In this document: positions 45,460-56,215 of the stretch, in pieces
Layout: each line of letters starts with the position of its first letter
Numbering within the stretch: position 1 is the first letter of the stretch
NCBI RefSeq assembly: GCF_023159225.1
Contig: NC_063168.1
Coordinates: forward strand, 40,909,562 to 40,973,561
DNA from: Perognathus longimembris pacificus
Lineage: Eukaryota; Chordata; Mammalia; Rodentia; Heteromyidae
Length of the DNA: 64,000 bases
Reading direction: 5' to 3'
Notes under the pieces: generated by a model
What the model was told of the DNA's origin: nothing
The model's database searches: none
What the model saw: the letters and a program-made list of their open reading frames with translations, nothing else
Translations under genes and position numbers: made by a program

Positions 45460-46215
45460 ATATTCTTCTTCTTATTATTATTATTATCTTTAAGGAGATA
45501 GGCAAATGAGTTGCTATTTAACAAAGAAGTTTATGAACAAAATGCATCTTGGTCAATATCAATATTGTCACTTTCAATGTTCTCATCCATCCCTCTCCTA
45601 ACCACCCCTTCCCTCACTCTTCTTAAATTTTGTAGGATACACATTGAAGTTTAAAAAATTTAATTTTATTATCAAGAGGAGGTACAGAGGGGTTTTAGTT
45701 AACAAACATAAGATAGTGAATACATTTATCAAACTTGTTACCTCTTCCTTCATTTTTCTCCCACCTTCTCTCCTCCACAGTCTCCCTCCCAAATTGTACA
45801 GTTAATTTCCAACATACTGTCTTGTGAGTATTGTGGCTGCATTGGAAACTTTTATCCTTTTCTCACCATTTTGTACATTGAATTCTTGACAGCATTCTCT
45901 CCCTCTTATCCTCTTTATTGATCTCCCTCTTTCCTTTGACCATACCCCACTCTCATTTCAAGTACCCACATCTTGGTGTTTATTTTGTTGAACTTTGACC
46001 TTGCTTTTTTCTATTTAAAGAGTTACACTATTTGGATTCTCTCTTGAATCTACCATATTTCAAAGAATACATATGTGTTCACATACATGCCACTTCAACA
46101 TACTTAATTAAATGTTTATAAGCTAAATCTAGCTTCCACAAATAAGAGAAAACATGTGTTTGTTGTCTCTCTGGACTTGACTTATTTCACTTAACATAGT
46201 TTTCTCTAGATCTAG
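45460..46215 (-). mobile_element. Older LINE-1 3'UTR (copy L)
   Basis: From about 45650 rightward, minus-strand L1 3'UTR sequence (attttattatcaagaggagg, tacagaggggttttagttaa, cagttaatttccaacatact) extends to a conserved block ttatttcacttaacatagtt near 46180. The left part, 45460-45650, looks like a second, more degraded 3' end of the same type (attattattatctttaagga). It belongs to the same older subfamily as copies D and E. Confidence 0.6.
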
Positions 46216-47555
46216 GGTCCCTTATACTCTTTAGAATTGTCTGTGGGTAATTGAAACCTATACATATACTGACTTAAAGAGGAGAGGCAATTCTTGCCTC
46301 TCATGTTGATTCTGGGGATAGTCTGGAGCCTATAAGCTCTATAAAGCAGCTTGTGGTTTACGGACCCAAATTCCATCTTGTGGCTCTGTCATGAGTGACT
46401 TCTATTCCTAAGGATCAGTTTAGAATAACTTCTGGAGCTCAAAACATTACACTTGCTTTCCTATTATTAGAAAAGAGAAGAGAGGAGAGAAGGGCATGCC
46501 TTCTATTCCTAGTTTAAGAGTATTTTCCGGAAGATGAAAATGACACTTATTACAACCTTTTGAGGTTCTTTCTGGTACCCAAATGTGATATCTTTCCATG
46601 TCAGTTCTCCAAATCTCTGATATCTACCAAGAATTCGATTCAGTTCTGATATGATCTATTTGCAATTAGTGTCAAACCCGATGAGTTGGAAAGTTCAATT
46701 CTACAAAACTACTTTATTTAAATTCCAGTTGTAAATGAGATACACATGCTACTCACTTTTTACCTTAACTACCAAATTTTGTTATTGCCATTACCTTACC
46801 TTACCTCCTCCACCCTCCTGAAATGTGCTTCCATGCTGAAAATTTGTTCTGGTGACTCACAGAATTCAGGAAAAGACTTTTGTTATGTTTGCTGGTTGAT
46901 TATGAAGAAAACAAACAAACAGCCAGATGAGTATATATGTATATATGTAATTACGTAAAAAATTTAAATTGATCTTAATCTTTAGCTCCCTCTTCTCCTC
47001 AGAGGTCCATGGATTGAAAATCCATTTAGCCCTCTAAGTCACAAGTTTAGTCTTTCTGGTGACTAGCCTCATAGCCAGGATATCTAAAGTCCTACTTTTA
47101 AGTTACCACATTAGCATAAACTCAGATGTTGCAGAAGGAAACCCATGAATAACAAAAAGACTTGTAACTCAGGAAATTCCAAAAGGATTGAGAACATTAT
47201 GTGAGGAATTGGGGACTAAGACCGAATATTTACTTTTACTATTATATCAGAAGTTGGTTGGTTATTACTTGTTACACAGGCTGGTGTGGCTTAACAAAGA
47301 CAGGCAATGGAGATTTCATTGCCAAGGAAGAGAAGGATGGAGAGTGGAGGAAATTCCCTTTTCCTAATGATTGAATTTCCTGTTGACTAATGAAAGCTCC
47401 TAGCAATCAGACTTCATGGTTTTTAGTGAGGGCCTAGTTTCCATTGAAATGGCTTTCTAAATGTTAACATTAACCAGAGAGTTGTTGGAATCCTGAACAT
47501 TTAACAAAGACTCATCATTGTCAGTCTAGATTCCTAGGAGGGTGTTAGCATGTGA
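46216..47555. other. Unassigned DNA
   Basis: No gene is recognised in 1.3 kb. The 70-codon plus frame at 46746-46958 has no motif. Confidence 0.4.
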
Positions 47556-47599
47556 TCTGCTTGTCCTTTTTTAAAATTTTTTTAATTTTTAAATTTTTT

Positions 47600-48145
47600 T
47601 CAAATTTTTATTACCAAACTGATGTACTGAGAAGTTACAGTTTCATATGTTAGGCACTGGATACATTTCTTGTACTGTTTGTTACCTCGTCCCTCATTCC
47701 CCTCTCCCTTTCCCTTTCCCCCCATGAGGTGTTCAGTTCACTTACACCAAACAGTTTTGCAAGTATTGCTTTTGTAGTTGTTTGTCTTTTTTTACCCTGT
47801 GTCTCTCAATTTTGGTATTCCCTTTCAATTTCCTAGTTCTAATACTAGTATACACGGTTTCCAATATACTCAAATAAGATTACAGAGACAGTGTAGGTAT
47901 AACAACAGGAAGATGACACAAGAACATCATCAACAGTAGAAGCTACAGATACACATGGTACGTTGAAAGTAGTTACAACTGTGATATAACAATAGTTTCC
48001 ATAACATGGAGTTCATTTCACTTAGCATCATCTTTGTGATCATAAGGGTATAGCTATTGGGCTCTTGTGCTCCTCTGCTGTGACTTGCCTAAACCTGTAG
48101 AATTATTCCCAATATGGGAGACCATAGAGTCCCTGTTTCTTTGGG
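47600..48145 (-). other. L1 M 3'UTR
   Basis: The sequence matches the 3'UTRs of copies B, J, N and O: ccaaactgatgtactgagaa near the end, then the C-rich (G-rich on the L1 strand) tract at 47695-47725, and the conserved block around atttcacttagcatcatctt at 48012-48031. Confidence 0.85.
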
Positions 48146-49723
48146 TCTGGCTCACTTCACTTAGTATAATTTTTTTCCAAGTCCTTCCATTTCCTTACAA
48201 ATGGGGCAATGTCATTCTTTCTGATAGAGGTATAAAATTACATTGTGTATATGTGCCACATTTTCCTGATCCATTCGTCGAGTGAGGGGCATCTGGATTG
48301 GTTCCAGATTCTAGCTATGACAAATTGCGCTGTGATGAACATTGTTGTGCTGGTGGCTTTACTGTGATTTTGTTTGTGGTTTTTTGGATAGATACCCAAA
48401 AGTGAGGTTGCTGGGTGATAGGGGAGTTCTATATTTAGCCTTCTGAGGAATCTCCATACCACTTTCCTGAGTGGCTGAACAAGTTTACATTCCCACCAAC
48501 AATGAAGAAGGGTTCCCTTTTGGCCACATCCCCTCCAACAATTGTTATTGTTAGTTTTCTTGATATATGACATTCTTACTGGGGTGAGATGGAATCTCAA
48601 TGTTGTTTTGATTTGCATTTCTTTTATGGCCAGTGATGTAGAGCATTTTTTCATATGTCTCCTGGCCATTCTCATTTCCTCATCAGAGAAGTCTCTTTGT
48701 AAGTCTTTAGCCCACTTGATGAGGGGGCTATTGGTTCTTTGCGGATTTATTTTGGAGGAAGGTAATTTTTTTTAGTTCTGCATATATTTTAGATATGAGG
48801 CCTTTGTCCGTTGAATGGCCGGTAAAGATCTTCTCCCAGTCTGTGGGCTTTCTGTTTATCTTGCGAGCTATGTCCTTTGCCGTGCAGAAGCTCTGCAGTT
48901 TGATGCAGTCCCATTTGTCCAACCTTTCTTTGATTTGTAGCCTTTCTGGGTCTTTGTTAAGGAAGTTCCATCCTGCGCCAAGGAGCCCAAGTGTTTCTCC
49001 TACTCCTTCCTTTAGTGTTTTCAGGGTGTCTGTTTTGATTTTGAGGTCTTTAATCCATTTGGAATTGATTTTGGTGCAGAGTGATCTATAAGGATCTAGT
49101 TTTTTAGTTTGTTGCATGTGTTGAACCAGTTTTGCCAGCACCATTTGTTAAAGAGGCTATCTTTCTTCCATACTATTGTTTTAGCTCCTTTATCAAAGAT
49201 TAAGTAGGCGTAGTTCTGTGGGTTCATTTCTTGGTCTTCACTTCTGTTCCCTTGGTCTTCAGGCCTGCTCTGGTGCCAATACCAAGCTGTTTTTATTACT
49301 ATCGCTTTATAATGCAGCTTGAAGTTGGGTATTGTAATTCCTCCAGCACTGTTCTTTCTGCTTAGGATTGTTTTTGCTATTCGTGGTTGTTTATTGTTCC
49401 ATATGAATTTCTGGATTGTTTCCTCTATTTCATTAAAAAATATTGTTGGCATATTAATGGGCATTGAATTGAATTTGTAGATAACCTTTAGCAATATTTC
49501 CATTTTGATCATATTAATCCTCTCAATCCAGGAGCATGGGAGGCTTTTCCATTTCCTTAGTTCTGACTTATTTTCATTTTTCAAACTTTTAAAGTTCTCA
49601 TCGTAGAGGTCTTTCACTTCTTTGGTTCAGGTTATTCCTAGGTATTTTATGTTTTTTTGGGGCTATTGCAAAAGGAGTTGCTTTCCTGATTTCAGCCTCG
49701 GTCTTCGGGTCGTTAGCATAGAG

Positions 49724-49725
49724 AC
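49724..49725 (-). other. Deletion junction removing the RT active site
   Basis: Sequence equivalent to copy A 151-160 (agcatagaga) joins directly to the equivalent of 645 (cttgcgtatatt). The shared ga at both edges is consistent with a small microhomology deletion. It removes the FADD-containing palm core. Confidence 0.9.
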
Positions 49726-50220
49726 TTGTGTATATTAAACCAACTTTGCATCCCTGGGATGAATCCAGTTTGATCATGGTGTATGATTTTTTTGATCACC
49801 TGTTGAAGTAGATTGGCCAGAATTTTATTAAGAATTTTTTACATCTATTTTCATCAGGGAAATTGTTCTATAGTCCTCTTTCCATGATGAGTCCCTGCCT
49901 GGTTTTGGGATGAGGGTTGTACTGGCTTCATAGAATGTGTCTGGTAGTGAACGTTCTCTTTCAATTTCATTGAAGAGTTTGAGAAATATTGGTGTGAGTT
50001 CTGTTTTGAAGGCCTTGTAGAATTCTGCTGTGAATCCGTCTGGACCTGGGCTGTTTTTGAATGGGAAATCATTTATTGCCATTTCTATTTCAGTACTGGA
50101 TATGGGTCTGTTTAGAAGGTTCAAATCTTCATGGTTAAGTTTGGGGATATGAATTTTTTCTAGGAAATCATCCATTTCTTCCAAGTTCTTGAATTTGTTG
50201 GCATAAAAGTTTGCAAAATA

Positions 50221-50438
50221 GGGGTTGGGGATATAGCCTAGTGGCAAGAGTGCCTGCCTCGGATACACGAGGGCCTAGGTTCGATTCCCCAGCACCACAT
50301 ATGCAGAAAACGGCCAGAAGCGGCGCTGTGGCTCAAGTGGCAGAGTGCTAGCCTTGAGCGGGAAGAAGCCAGGGACAGTGCTCAGGCCCTGAGTCCAAGG
50401 CCCAGGACTGGCCAAAAAAAAAAAAAAAAAAAAAAAAA
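50221..50438 (+). mobile_element. IDL-Geo SINE, young, inside L1 M, with target-site duplication
   Basis: This is a full-length plus-strand copy with a canonical B box (ggttcgattcc), an A-box-like tagcctagtggc, the Geo half with CpG-rich agcggcgctgtggctc, and an uninterrupted A tail of about 25. Direct repeats gtttgcaaaata flank it at 50209-50220 and 50439-50450. The long pure A tail, intact CpGs and clean repeats mark it as the youngest-looking SINE here. It is necessarily younger than L1 M. Confidence 0.96.
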
Positions 50439-51735
50439 GTTTGCAAAATAGTCCCTTATTATTTTCTGAATTTCGGTCATTTCTGTGGTGATGTTACCTG
50501 TTTCATCTCTTATCTTGTTTATTTGAGTGTGCTGCCTTCATTTTTTGGTCAGGTTTCTAGGGGTCTGTCTATCTTGTTGATTTTTTCAAAGAACCCACTC
50601 TTTGTTTTGTTGATTCTTTCCATGGTTTTTTTCTTCCCTAATTGATTTAATTCTGATTTGATTTTAATTATTTGCTTCCATCTATTGACTTGGGGTTTGG
50701 CTTGTTGTTCTCTTTCAAGGAAATTAAGGTGCTTCCTTAAATGATTGAGTTGCTGTCTCTCCAGTTTGTTGGTGTATGCACTCAGAGATAAAAATTTTCC
50801 TCTGAGTACTGCCTTTGCTATGTCCCAAAGGAGCTGTTACTTTGTGTCCTCATCTTGGTTGAGTTCCATAAATATTTTAATTTCCTTTTTAATTTCTTCA
50901 ATGATCCACTGATGGTTCAGCAGTGTGTTGTTTAGTCTCCATGAATTGTAGGCTTTTCTGTGGTGGCTGTTTGAGTTGAGGTCTAATTTTATTCCCTTGT
51001 GGTCTGAGAGAATGCAGGGAAGGTTTTGATACTTCTGAATTTGTACAGATTTTCTTTGTGCCCTAAGATGTGATCTGTTTTGGAGAATGTTCCATGTGCT
51101 TCCAAAAAGAATGTGTATTCTGTTGTTGCTGGGTGGAATATTCTGTAGATGTCGGTTAAGTGTAGTTGGTCTATGCAATTATTTAATTCTGTGATTTCTT
51201 TGTTCAGTTTTTGGCATGTTGATCTGTCCAGAGGTGATAGCGGAGTGTTAAAGTCCCCAACTATCAATGTGTTTGGGTCTATGAGTGTTTCTAGAGTCAG
51301 TAGTGTTTGTTTGATGAAGTTGGGTGCTCCTGCATTTGGTGTGTAGATATTTAGAATGGTTATATTTTCCTGTAGGAGAGATCCCTTTACTAGTATGTAG
51401 TAACCTTCTTTGTCTCTTCTTATCATTTTTAATTTGAAGTCAATTTTTTCTGATACTAGGATTGCAACTCCAGCCTGCTTATGGGGGCCATTTGCTTGAT
51501 AGATTTGATTCCAGCCTTTCACTTTTAGAAGATGTTTACTTTTGCTGATAGATGTGTCTCTTGGAGGCAGCAGAAAGATGGATCTTGATTTTTGATCCAA
51601 CTTATGAGCTTATTTCTTTTGATTGGAGAATTAAGTCCATTAATGTTGAGAGTTAGGATTTATAGATGTTTGTTTGTTCCTTTCATTATCTCTATCTTGT
51701 TCAAAGCTGTGTTTTCCCATTTCTTGATCTGATGT

Positions 51736-52828
51736 TTACTGTTTAGGCTTCATTTCTCTGTCTGTATTTGGATCTTGATTATTTTCACTGTATAGTACAT
51801 CTTTGAGGATTTTCTGTAAAGCTGGTTTGGGGGAGATATATTGATTCAGTTTTTCCTAACTGTGAAAGACATTTATTTGACCTTTGGGTTTGAATGAGAG
51901 TTTGGCTGGGTACAGTATACTTGGTTGGTAGTTATTTTTATTTAGTATTTGGTATACCTCATTCCAGGCTCTCCTTGCTTTCATGGTCTCTGCTGAGAAG
52001 TCTGGGGTAATTCTGATTGCTTTTCCTTTATATGTGATTGTTTTCTTCTCCCTAACAGCTTTAAGGATTCTTTCCTTGTACTCTATGGATCTTGTTTTGA
52101 TCACAATGTGATGGTGTGATGTCCTATTCTGGTCTAGACAGTTTGGGGTTCTAAATGCTTCTGGTATCTGTATAGATCTATCTTTGTGGATACTTGGGAA
52201 GTTCTCAGCTAATATTCTGTTAAATAGGTTGCCTATCCCATAACTTCTTTCTCCAAGTTTTCCTTAATACCTATTATCCTTACATTGGGCTTCCTGATCC
52301 TGTCTTCAATCTCCTGTAGCTATCTGTTTTGTTGATTGGACTGGATTTGTATTGATTTTTGATCTTTCTCCAAACATTCTAGGGAATTTTGAGCTCCTGA
52401 GATTTGATCTTCTGCTTCAGTTAGTCGGGACTGTAGGCTAGCTACTTGATTTCGAATCTCTTTTCCTTCTGACTGGTCTTTCCTGATGATTTCCATGTCA
52501 TCTCTTAGGTCTTGCATGGACTTCTTTACTTCATTAATTTGGTTTTGAGTGCTGTCTCTCAAATCTTTTACCTGGTAGCTATCTTTTCATTTGACTCTTG
52601 AATTTCATTTACCTTTCTATTTGTTGAGGCCATGAAATCATCTATTACTTTATGGAAGGATTGTTGTATTGATTCAAACTTTTCATTTAACATCTTTATC
52701 AGTAGACTTTGTAGAGCATTTTGAGGGTTCTCTTCTATGTCTTTGATTGACTGCTCTGTTTCCTGCTTGTTTTGAGTGGGAGAAAAGACTCCATTGTTTG
52801 CCATCTTTCTTGTGTTTCTTCTGCCCAT
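51736..52828 (-). pseudogene. L1 M ORF1, RNA-binding chaperone, broken
   Basis: L1 ORF1p is a trimeric RNA-binding protein that packages L1 RNA. The start MGRRNTRKMANN at 52828 is followed by a long coiled coil rich in Q, E and K (52780-52320). The C-terminal RNA-binding part has REKKTITYKGKAIRITPDFS and ETMKARRAWNEVYQIL (about 52050-51930). Breaks: a one-base loss near 52565 shifts the frame (KIATR then stop), the RRM region between 52320 and 52104 is broken, and a TAG near 51855 precedes the natural TAA at 51736-51738. Unbroken length would be about 364 codons, close to other mammalian ORF1 proteins. It is the only ORF1 of the young L1 family in this window. Confidence 0.88.
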
Positions 52829-54804
52829 TTAGATTGGGAATGCCAATCTACCAGCACCTGTGAGCACCGTTTAAGACCCAAAGCAGCCCTTACCAAGCAC
52901 TGTTGTGTAAATCTTATAAGTTTACAATTATATACAGATACCTTGTATACCTGTCTATAAAATTAGATTTGGTGTTCCTAAAGAATACAATTTCAATATA
53001 ACGACCGATCCTGGGCCCTGTATTCAGTAGTTACTTATTTACTGTTATAACCCTATAAGCAATTCTTGTTCTTATATTAAGTTGTTTTACGTCTGGCTTT
53101 CTCTATGAAACCCTTTGATTCACTCTGATCAAGCAGGGATATCCTCTATCCAATAACCAGGAGTCAATTGAACCTGGAGTTCCTGGCAGTAAGTCAGGTG
53201 GGAATGCTAGAGGCAGTAAAGAGAATAGAGTAAGATGTATTGGCGAGGGGTAATGATTTTGGTTTAGTGTCAGTGACGTGGAATTGTGGAGAACAGTAGA
53301 ATCAGTAGAAAGAACAATGTTAAAATGATAGACAATGGAGAGTTAGCAGAAAAGAGTGGCGGTGTTATTCATAAGAAAGTAATTTTTAAAGAAAGAGAAC
53401 ACAAAGAGAGAAATAAAGAAAAAATAATGGAAGATCGATGCACAAAACAGAGAAAAATTATTAAAAAAAATAAAATATAAAAAGGAAAAAACCCAGAAAA
53501 ACGAATAATTAAAAAAAAAAACGTGAGAAAACAAACAGGTAAAAATGGAAAACAAGAAAACCAATGACATTTTAAAAGTGAAAAAATTTTTTAAAAAGTT
53601 AAAAAAAAGTTTAAAAAATGTTTGAAAAGAAAAAAAAATTGAGTCCTCCTTGTTTGGGTGGTCTTTCACCAGTCTCTGGCTTCCTTGTGATTATCTGCAG
53701 TCTATTTTCCTGATTGGCTGGTTTGATTTGCTATCAGTTTGCCGGGGGTGGATCTCTTCTGACCCTTCTCCCCTGTTGGTGCAATCCTGGGTCTCTGTGG
53801 TTTGCCCAGCTTGCAGGTAGGCCTCGGGTGTCCTCTGTAGATGGGGATGTGAGCAGTCTCGGGAACCGTGGCTACTCTGTCTGCTGTGGGGCTGCGGCCT
53901 TTAACACCTGGCTTTGAATATGCTGTGTATTCAGCAGGGAGGGCACCTCTGGCCTGGTTTACTGGCTGAGAGTTGCTTGCCTGGGGGAGGTTCCTCCCTT
54001 TTGGGTGGGGCAGCCGCCTGGCGGAGCTGGCTATGGAATTCAGCTCTGTTTCGGGCTGGGAATTGGGCTTCCTCTGTGACGGGACCATTTATCTGTCTCA
54101 GGAACTGTTTGTTCCCCTGTCTGGTGTTTCCGTGCCTCTGGTAGCTGCTCGTCGCTTTTGCTTTAAATTTAGAAATTCCGGCGGGCAGGGCGGGGCACCT
54201 CTGGCTAAGCCGCAGCCCAGGACGTGCCTCCTGCCTGGGCGGGGGTGTTCTCCTGGGTGGAGAAGGCTCCACTGGTCGGTCCCTTTTGTCCTTTTCAAAG
54301 ATGGCTTCTTTGTCCTCACTTTCCCCAGGCCCACTTTAGTTTCAGTCTTGTCTGACCCTATGCCAGTGTCAAAGATGGTGATTTGCTCTGGCGGTAGGGG
54401 AAGGGCTACCTTCCAGAAGCTGCTCTGTGGGCACGAGTGAGAATATCTTTCATGGGGTACTCATGCTTTCTCTGCGATTTCAGCCTGTCCATGCTCAGCG
54501 CCGTCTGGAGGATTTCTCCCTGGTCTACGCTGTGTGCTTTAGCCGCGTGGAGTGCGGGTTGCTGTGCTGGGCGCTGTGCCAGTGCCGGCACTGGCGCAAT
54601 GGCAGAATGCCGCCCGGAGCTCAAATCTGTGTTTTCAGATGAGCAAAGTGGGTTTTTCCTTCCTGACCAGAATCCCTGTACTGTTAGAAGTTACTCTGGC
54701 TGTATTTCTAGGAGTAAAAGTTTCTACGGGGTGAGAAAACTGTGATGTCAGTGGGAGCTCAGCTAGGGCTCTGCTGCTCCTCTGCCGTCTTCCCGGAAGT
54801 CCTC
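52829..54804 (-). promoter_or_regulatory. L1 M 5'UTR (promoter region)
   Basis: This is about 2 kb in three zones: an inner zone next to ORF1 (52829-53370), an A-rich tract on the plus strand (53370-53640, T-rich on the L1 strand) and an outer GC-rich zone with CpGs (53640-54804). L1 5'UTRs drive transcription from an internal polymerase II promoter. Frames are open on both strands across the outer zone: 53702-54088 on the L1 strand, 53973-54440 and 54437-54745 antisense. I do not call these genes. Confidence 0.82.
53370..53640. repeat. A-rich tract in L1 5'UTR
   Basis: The plus strand is almost all A with G/T interruptions (T-rich on the L1 sense strand). The equivalent in copy J is 39340-39490. 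The inner end of the copy A 5'UTR (4797) corresponds to the outer edge of this tract, where L1 B now sits. Confidence 0.8.
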
Positions 54805-54814
54805 TCTGCTTGTC

Positions 54815-55015
54815 TTTAAGTCACATTTGACCTCATTCAGGTTTAATTTTGCAGGCAGTTACAGAACATGAGCAGTGTTGAAGATTATATCTATGTCCTT
54901 GGCATTTCATTGAATGTACATTTGTGTAAACATTTTTCTAAGTACTTTTACTACACATTATGTAATATCTTGTTCTATTTCTGACTAATCAAAACTAATC
55001 AGGTGTAATTTTTGC
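54815..55015. other. Unassigned DNA right of L1 M
   Basis: Unique sequence flanking the target-site duplication. Confidence 0.5.
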
Positions 55016-55019
55016 TTTT

Positions 55020-55102
55020 TACCATGTAGTACTGGAGTTTGAACTCATGTCCTAAACTTCGTAGACAAGCATGATGCCACTTGAGCAATACTGACAGTCC
55101 TA
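55020..55102 (-). mobile_element. Degraded ID-type SINE monomer
   Basis: tagtactggagtttgaactc ... gacaagcatgatgccacttg is a decayed minus-strand ID-type monomer (compare 20878-20962). Confidence 0.55.
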
Positions 55103-55184
55103 TTTTGATTTTCCTAGTGTTTAACTAAGGTCTTATATTTTGATTAGGAGTGTTTGAATTATGATTCTTGTATTTATTTTTCCA

Positions 55185-55310
55185 CTGAGGTTGGAATGAC
55201 AGGTGTTCATCTGTGCCCAGTTTTTTATTGTTTGAGATGAAGTCTTTGCTGACCTAAAACCATGATCTCATCTTAGCATTCCAGGGAGTTAAGATTATAG
55301 GGATAGGATA
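55185..55310 (-). mobile_element. Degraded B1-like SINE
   Basis: gagatgaagtctttgctgac ... catgatctcatcttagcatt ... gttaagattatagggata is a decayed minus-strand B1-type sequence. Confidence 0.45.
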
Positions 55311-55504
55311 TTCTTGGCTCTGAATTACCTTATTTTGAAAACTAATATCTTCCATACCTAACACATTGTGTTGTCTTTGAACTTCACATTTTATCTTCAT
55401 GACCCATTTATTTACTTCTTGCTAATTTTTATTTTGTGTGTGTGTGCCAGTACTTGAGGCTGTGTGCTTTTAGTTTTTATTTTATATCTTATTTATTTGG
55501 TTTT

Positions 55505-55975
55505 TAAAAATATTTTATTGTCAAACTGATGTACAGAGGGGTTTAAGTTTCATGTTAGGCATTGGATACATTTCTTATACTGTTTGTTACCTCCTCCCTC
55601 ATTCCCCCCTCTCCCCTCCCCCTTTCCCTCTCCCCACATGACTTGTTCAGTTGGTTTACACCAAACAGTTTTGCAAGCATTGCTTTTGTCGTCATTTGTC
55701 TTTTTATCCTGTGTCTCTTGATTTTGGTATTCCCTTTCACTTTCCCAGTTCTAATACCAGTATACACAATTTCCAATGTACTCAGATCATATACAGTGAT
55801 AGTGCAGGTACAACCACAGGAAGGGGATACAAGAGGAACATCGACAATAGAAGCTACGGTTTCACATGGCATGTTGAAAATAATTACAACAGTGATATAA
55901 CAGTCATTTCTATAACATGGAGTTCATTTCACTTAGAGTCATCTTATGTGTTCATAAGGGCATAGCTATTGAATG
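55505..55975 (-). mobile_element. LINE-1 3' end, truncated (copy N)
   Basis: The minus-strand 3'UTR of the young L1 family runs from attttattgtcaaactgatg to the conserved atttcacttagagtcatctt block, truncated near 55975. It includes the C-rich (G-rich on the L1 strand) tract at 55604-55637. The 112- and 105-codon frames on the two strands are non-coding 3'UTR. Confidence 0.85.
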
Positions 55976-55989
55976 TTTGTTTGTTTTTA

Positions 55990-56215
55990 TATGCTGGTCC
56001 AGGGGCTTGAACTCAAGGCTTGGGAGCTATCCTGGAGCTTTTGCACACAAGGCTAGTGCTCTATCACTTGAATCACAGCTCTAGTTTTTTATTTTGATGG
56101 TTAATTGGAAATAACAGTCTCAACGATTTTCCTGTCTTCATGACTTTGAACTACAATCCTCACATATCAGCCTCCTGACTAGCTAGGATTATAGTCAAGG
56201 ACCATCAGGTCCTTG
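55990..56215 (-). mobile_element. 7SL/B1-like plus Geo composite SINE
   Basis: The Geo half (gggcttgaactcaaggcttg, gctagtgctctatcacttga), the middle block (taattggaaataacagtctc) and the B1-like head (tcagcctcctgactagctag) occur in the usual minus-strand order. Confidence 0.85.

Larger units (their letters stand above)
48145..51655 (-). pseudogene. L1 M ORF2, inactivated by deletion, frameshifts and a SINE
   Basis: This is the ORF2 of the full-length L1. The endonuclease domain (51640-50840) retains GDFN near 51240; the SDH motif lies in another frame near 50990, so a frameshift separates them. The RT N-terminal part ([20 protein letters not shown] near 50010) is followed by a junction at 49724/49725 where about 484 bp present in copy A (161-644), including [12 protein letters not shown] and FADD, are missing. 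The C-terminal part is in two long frames (49617-49096 and 49144-48728) plus 48675-48238, with the cysteine-rich CWRGCGQKG stretch near 48520. An IDL-Geo inserted at 50221-50438 adds a further break. No reverse transcriptase activity is possible. Confidence 0.9.
47566..54804 (-). mobile_element. LINE-1 copy M, full length with target-site duplication
   Basis: This 7.2 kb minus-strand L1 has, from its 5' end, a 5'UTR (54804-52829), ORF1 (52828-51736), ORF2 (about 51655-48145), a 3'UTR with the G-rich tract (about 48145-47600) and a T-rich tail on the plus strand. Direct repeats tctgcttgtc flank it at 47556-47565 and 54805-54814. The right repeat continues ctttaag, which fits the L1 endonuclease preference for TTTT/AA, so I take this as target-primed insertion. 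An IDL-Geo copy lies at 50221-50438. The element is dead: ORF1 is frameshifted and ORF2 has lost the RT active-site segment. It is the reference for copies A and J. Confidence 0.93.

Noticed and set aside
53343..53669. Phe/Leu-rich minus frame (and the similar one at 39325-39516)
   Set aside because: It is the translation of the T-rich tract of the L1 5'UTR. Composition alone gives F, L and S codons; it does not look like a membrane protein gene.
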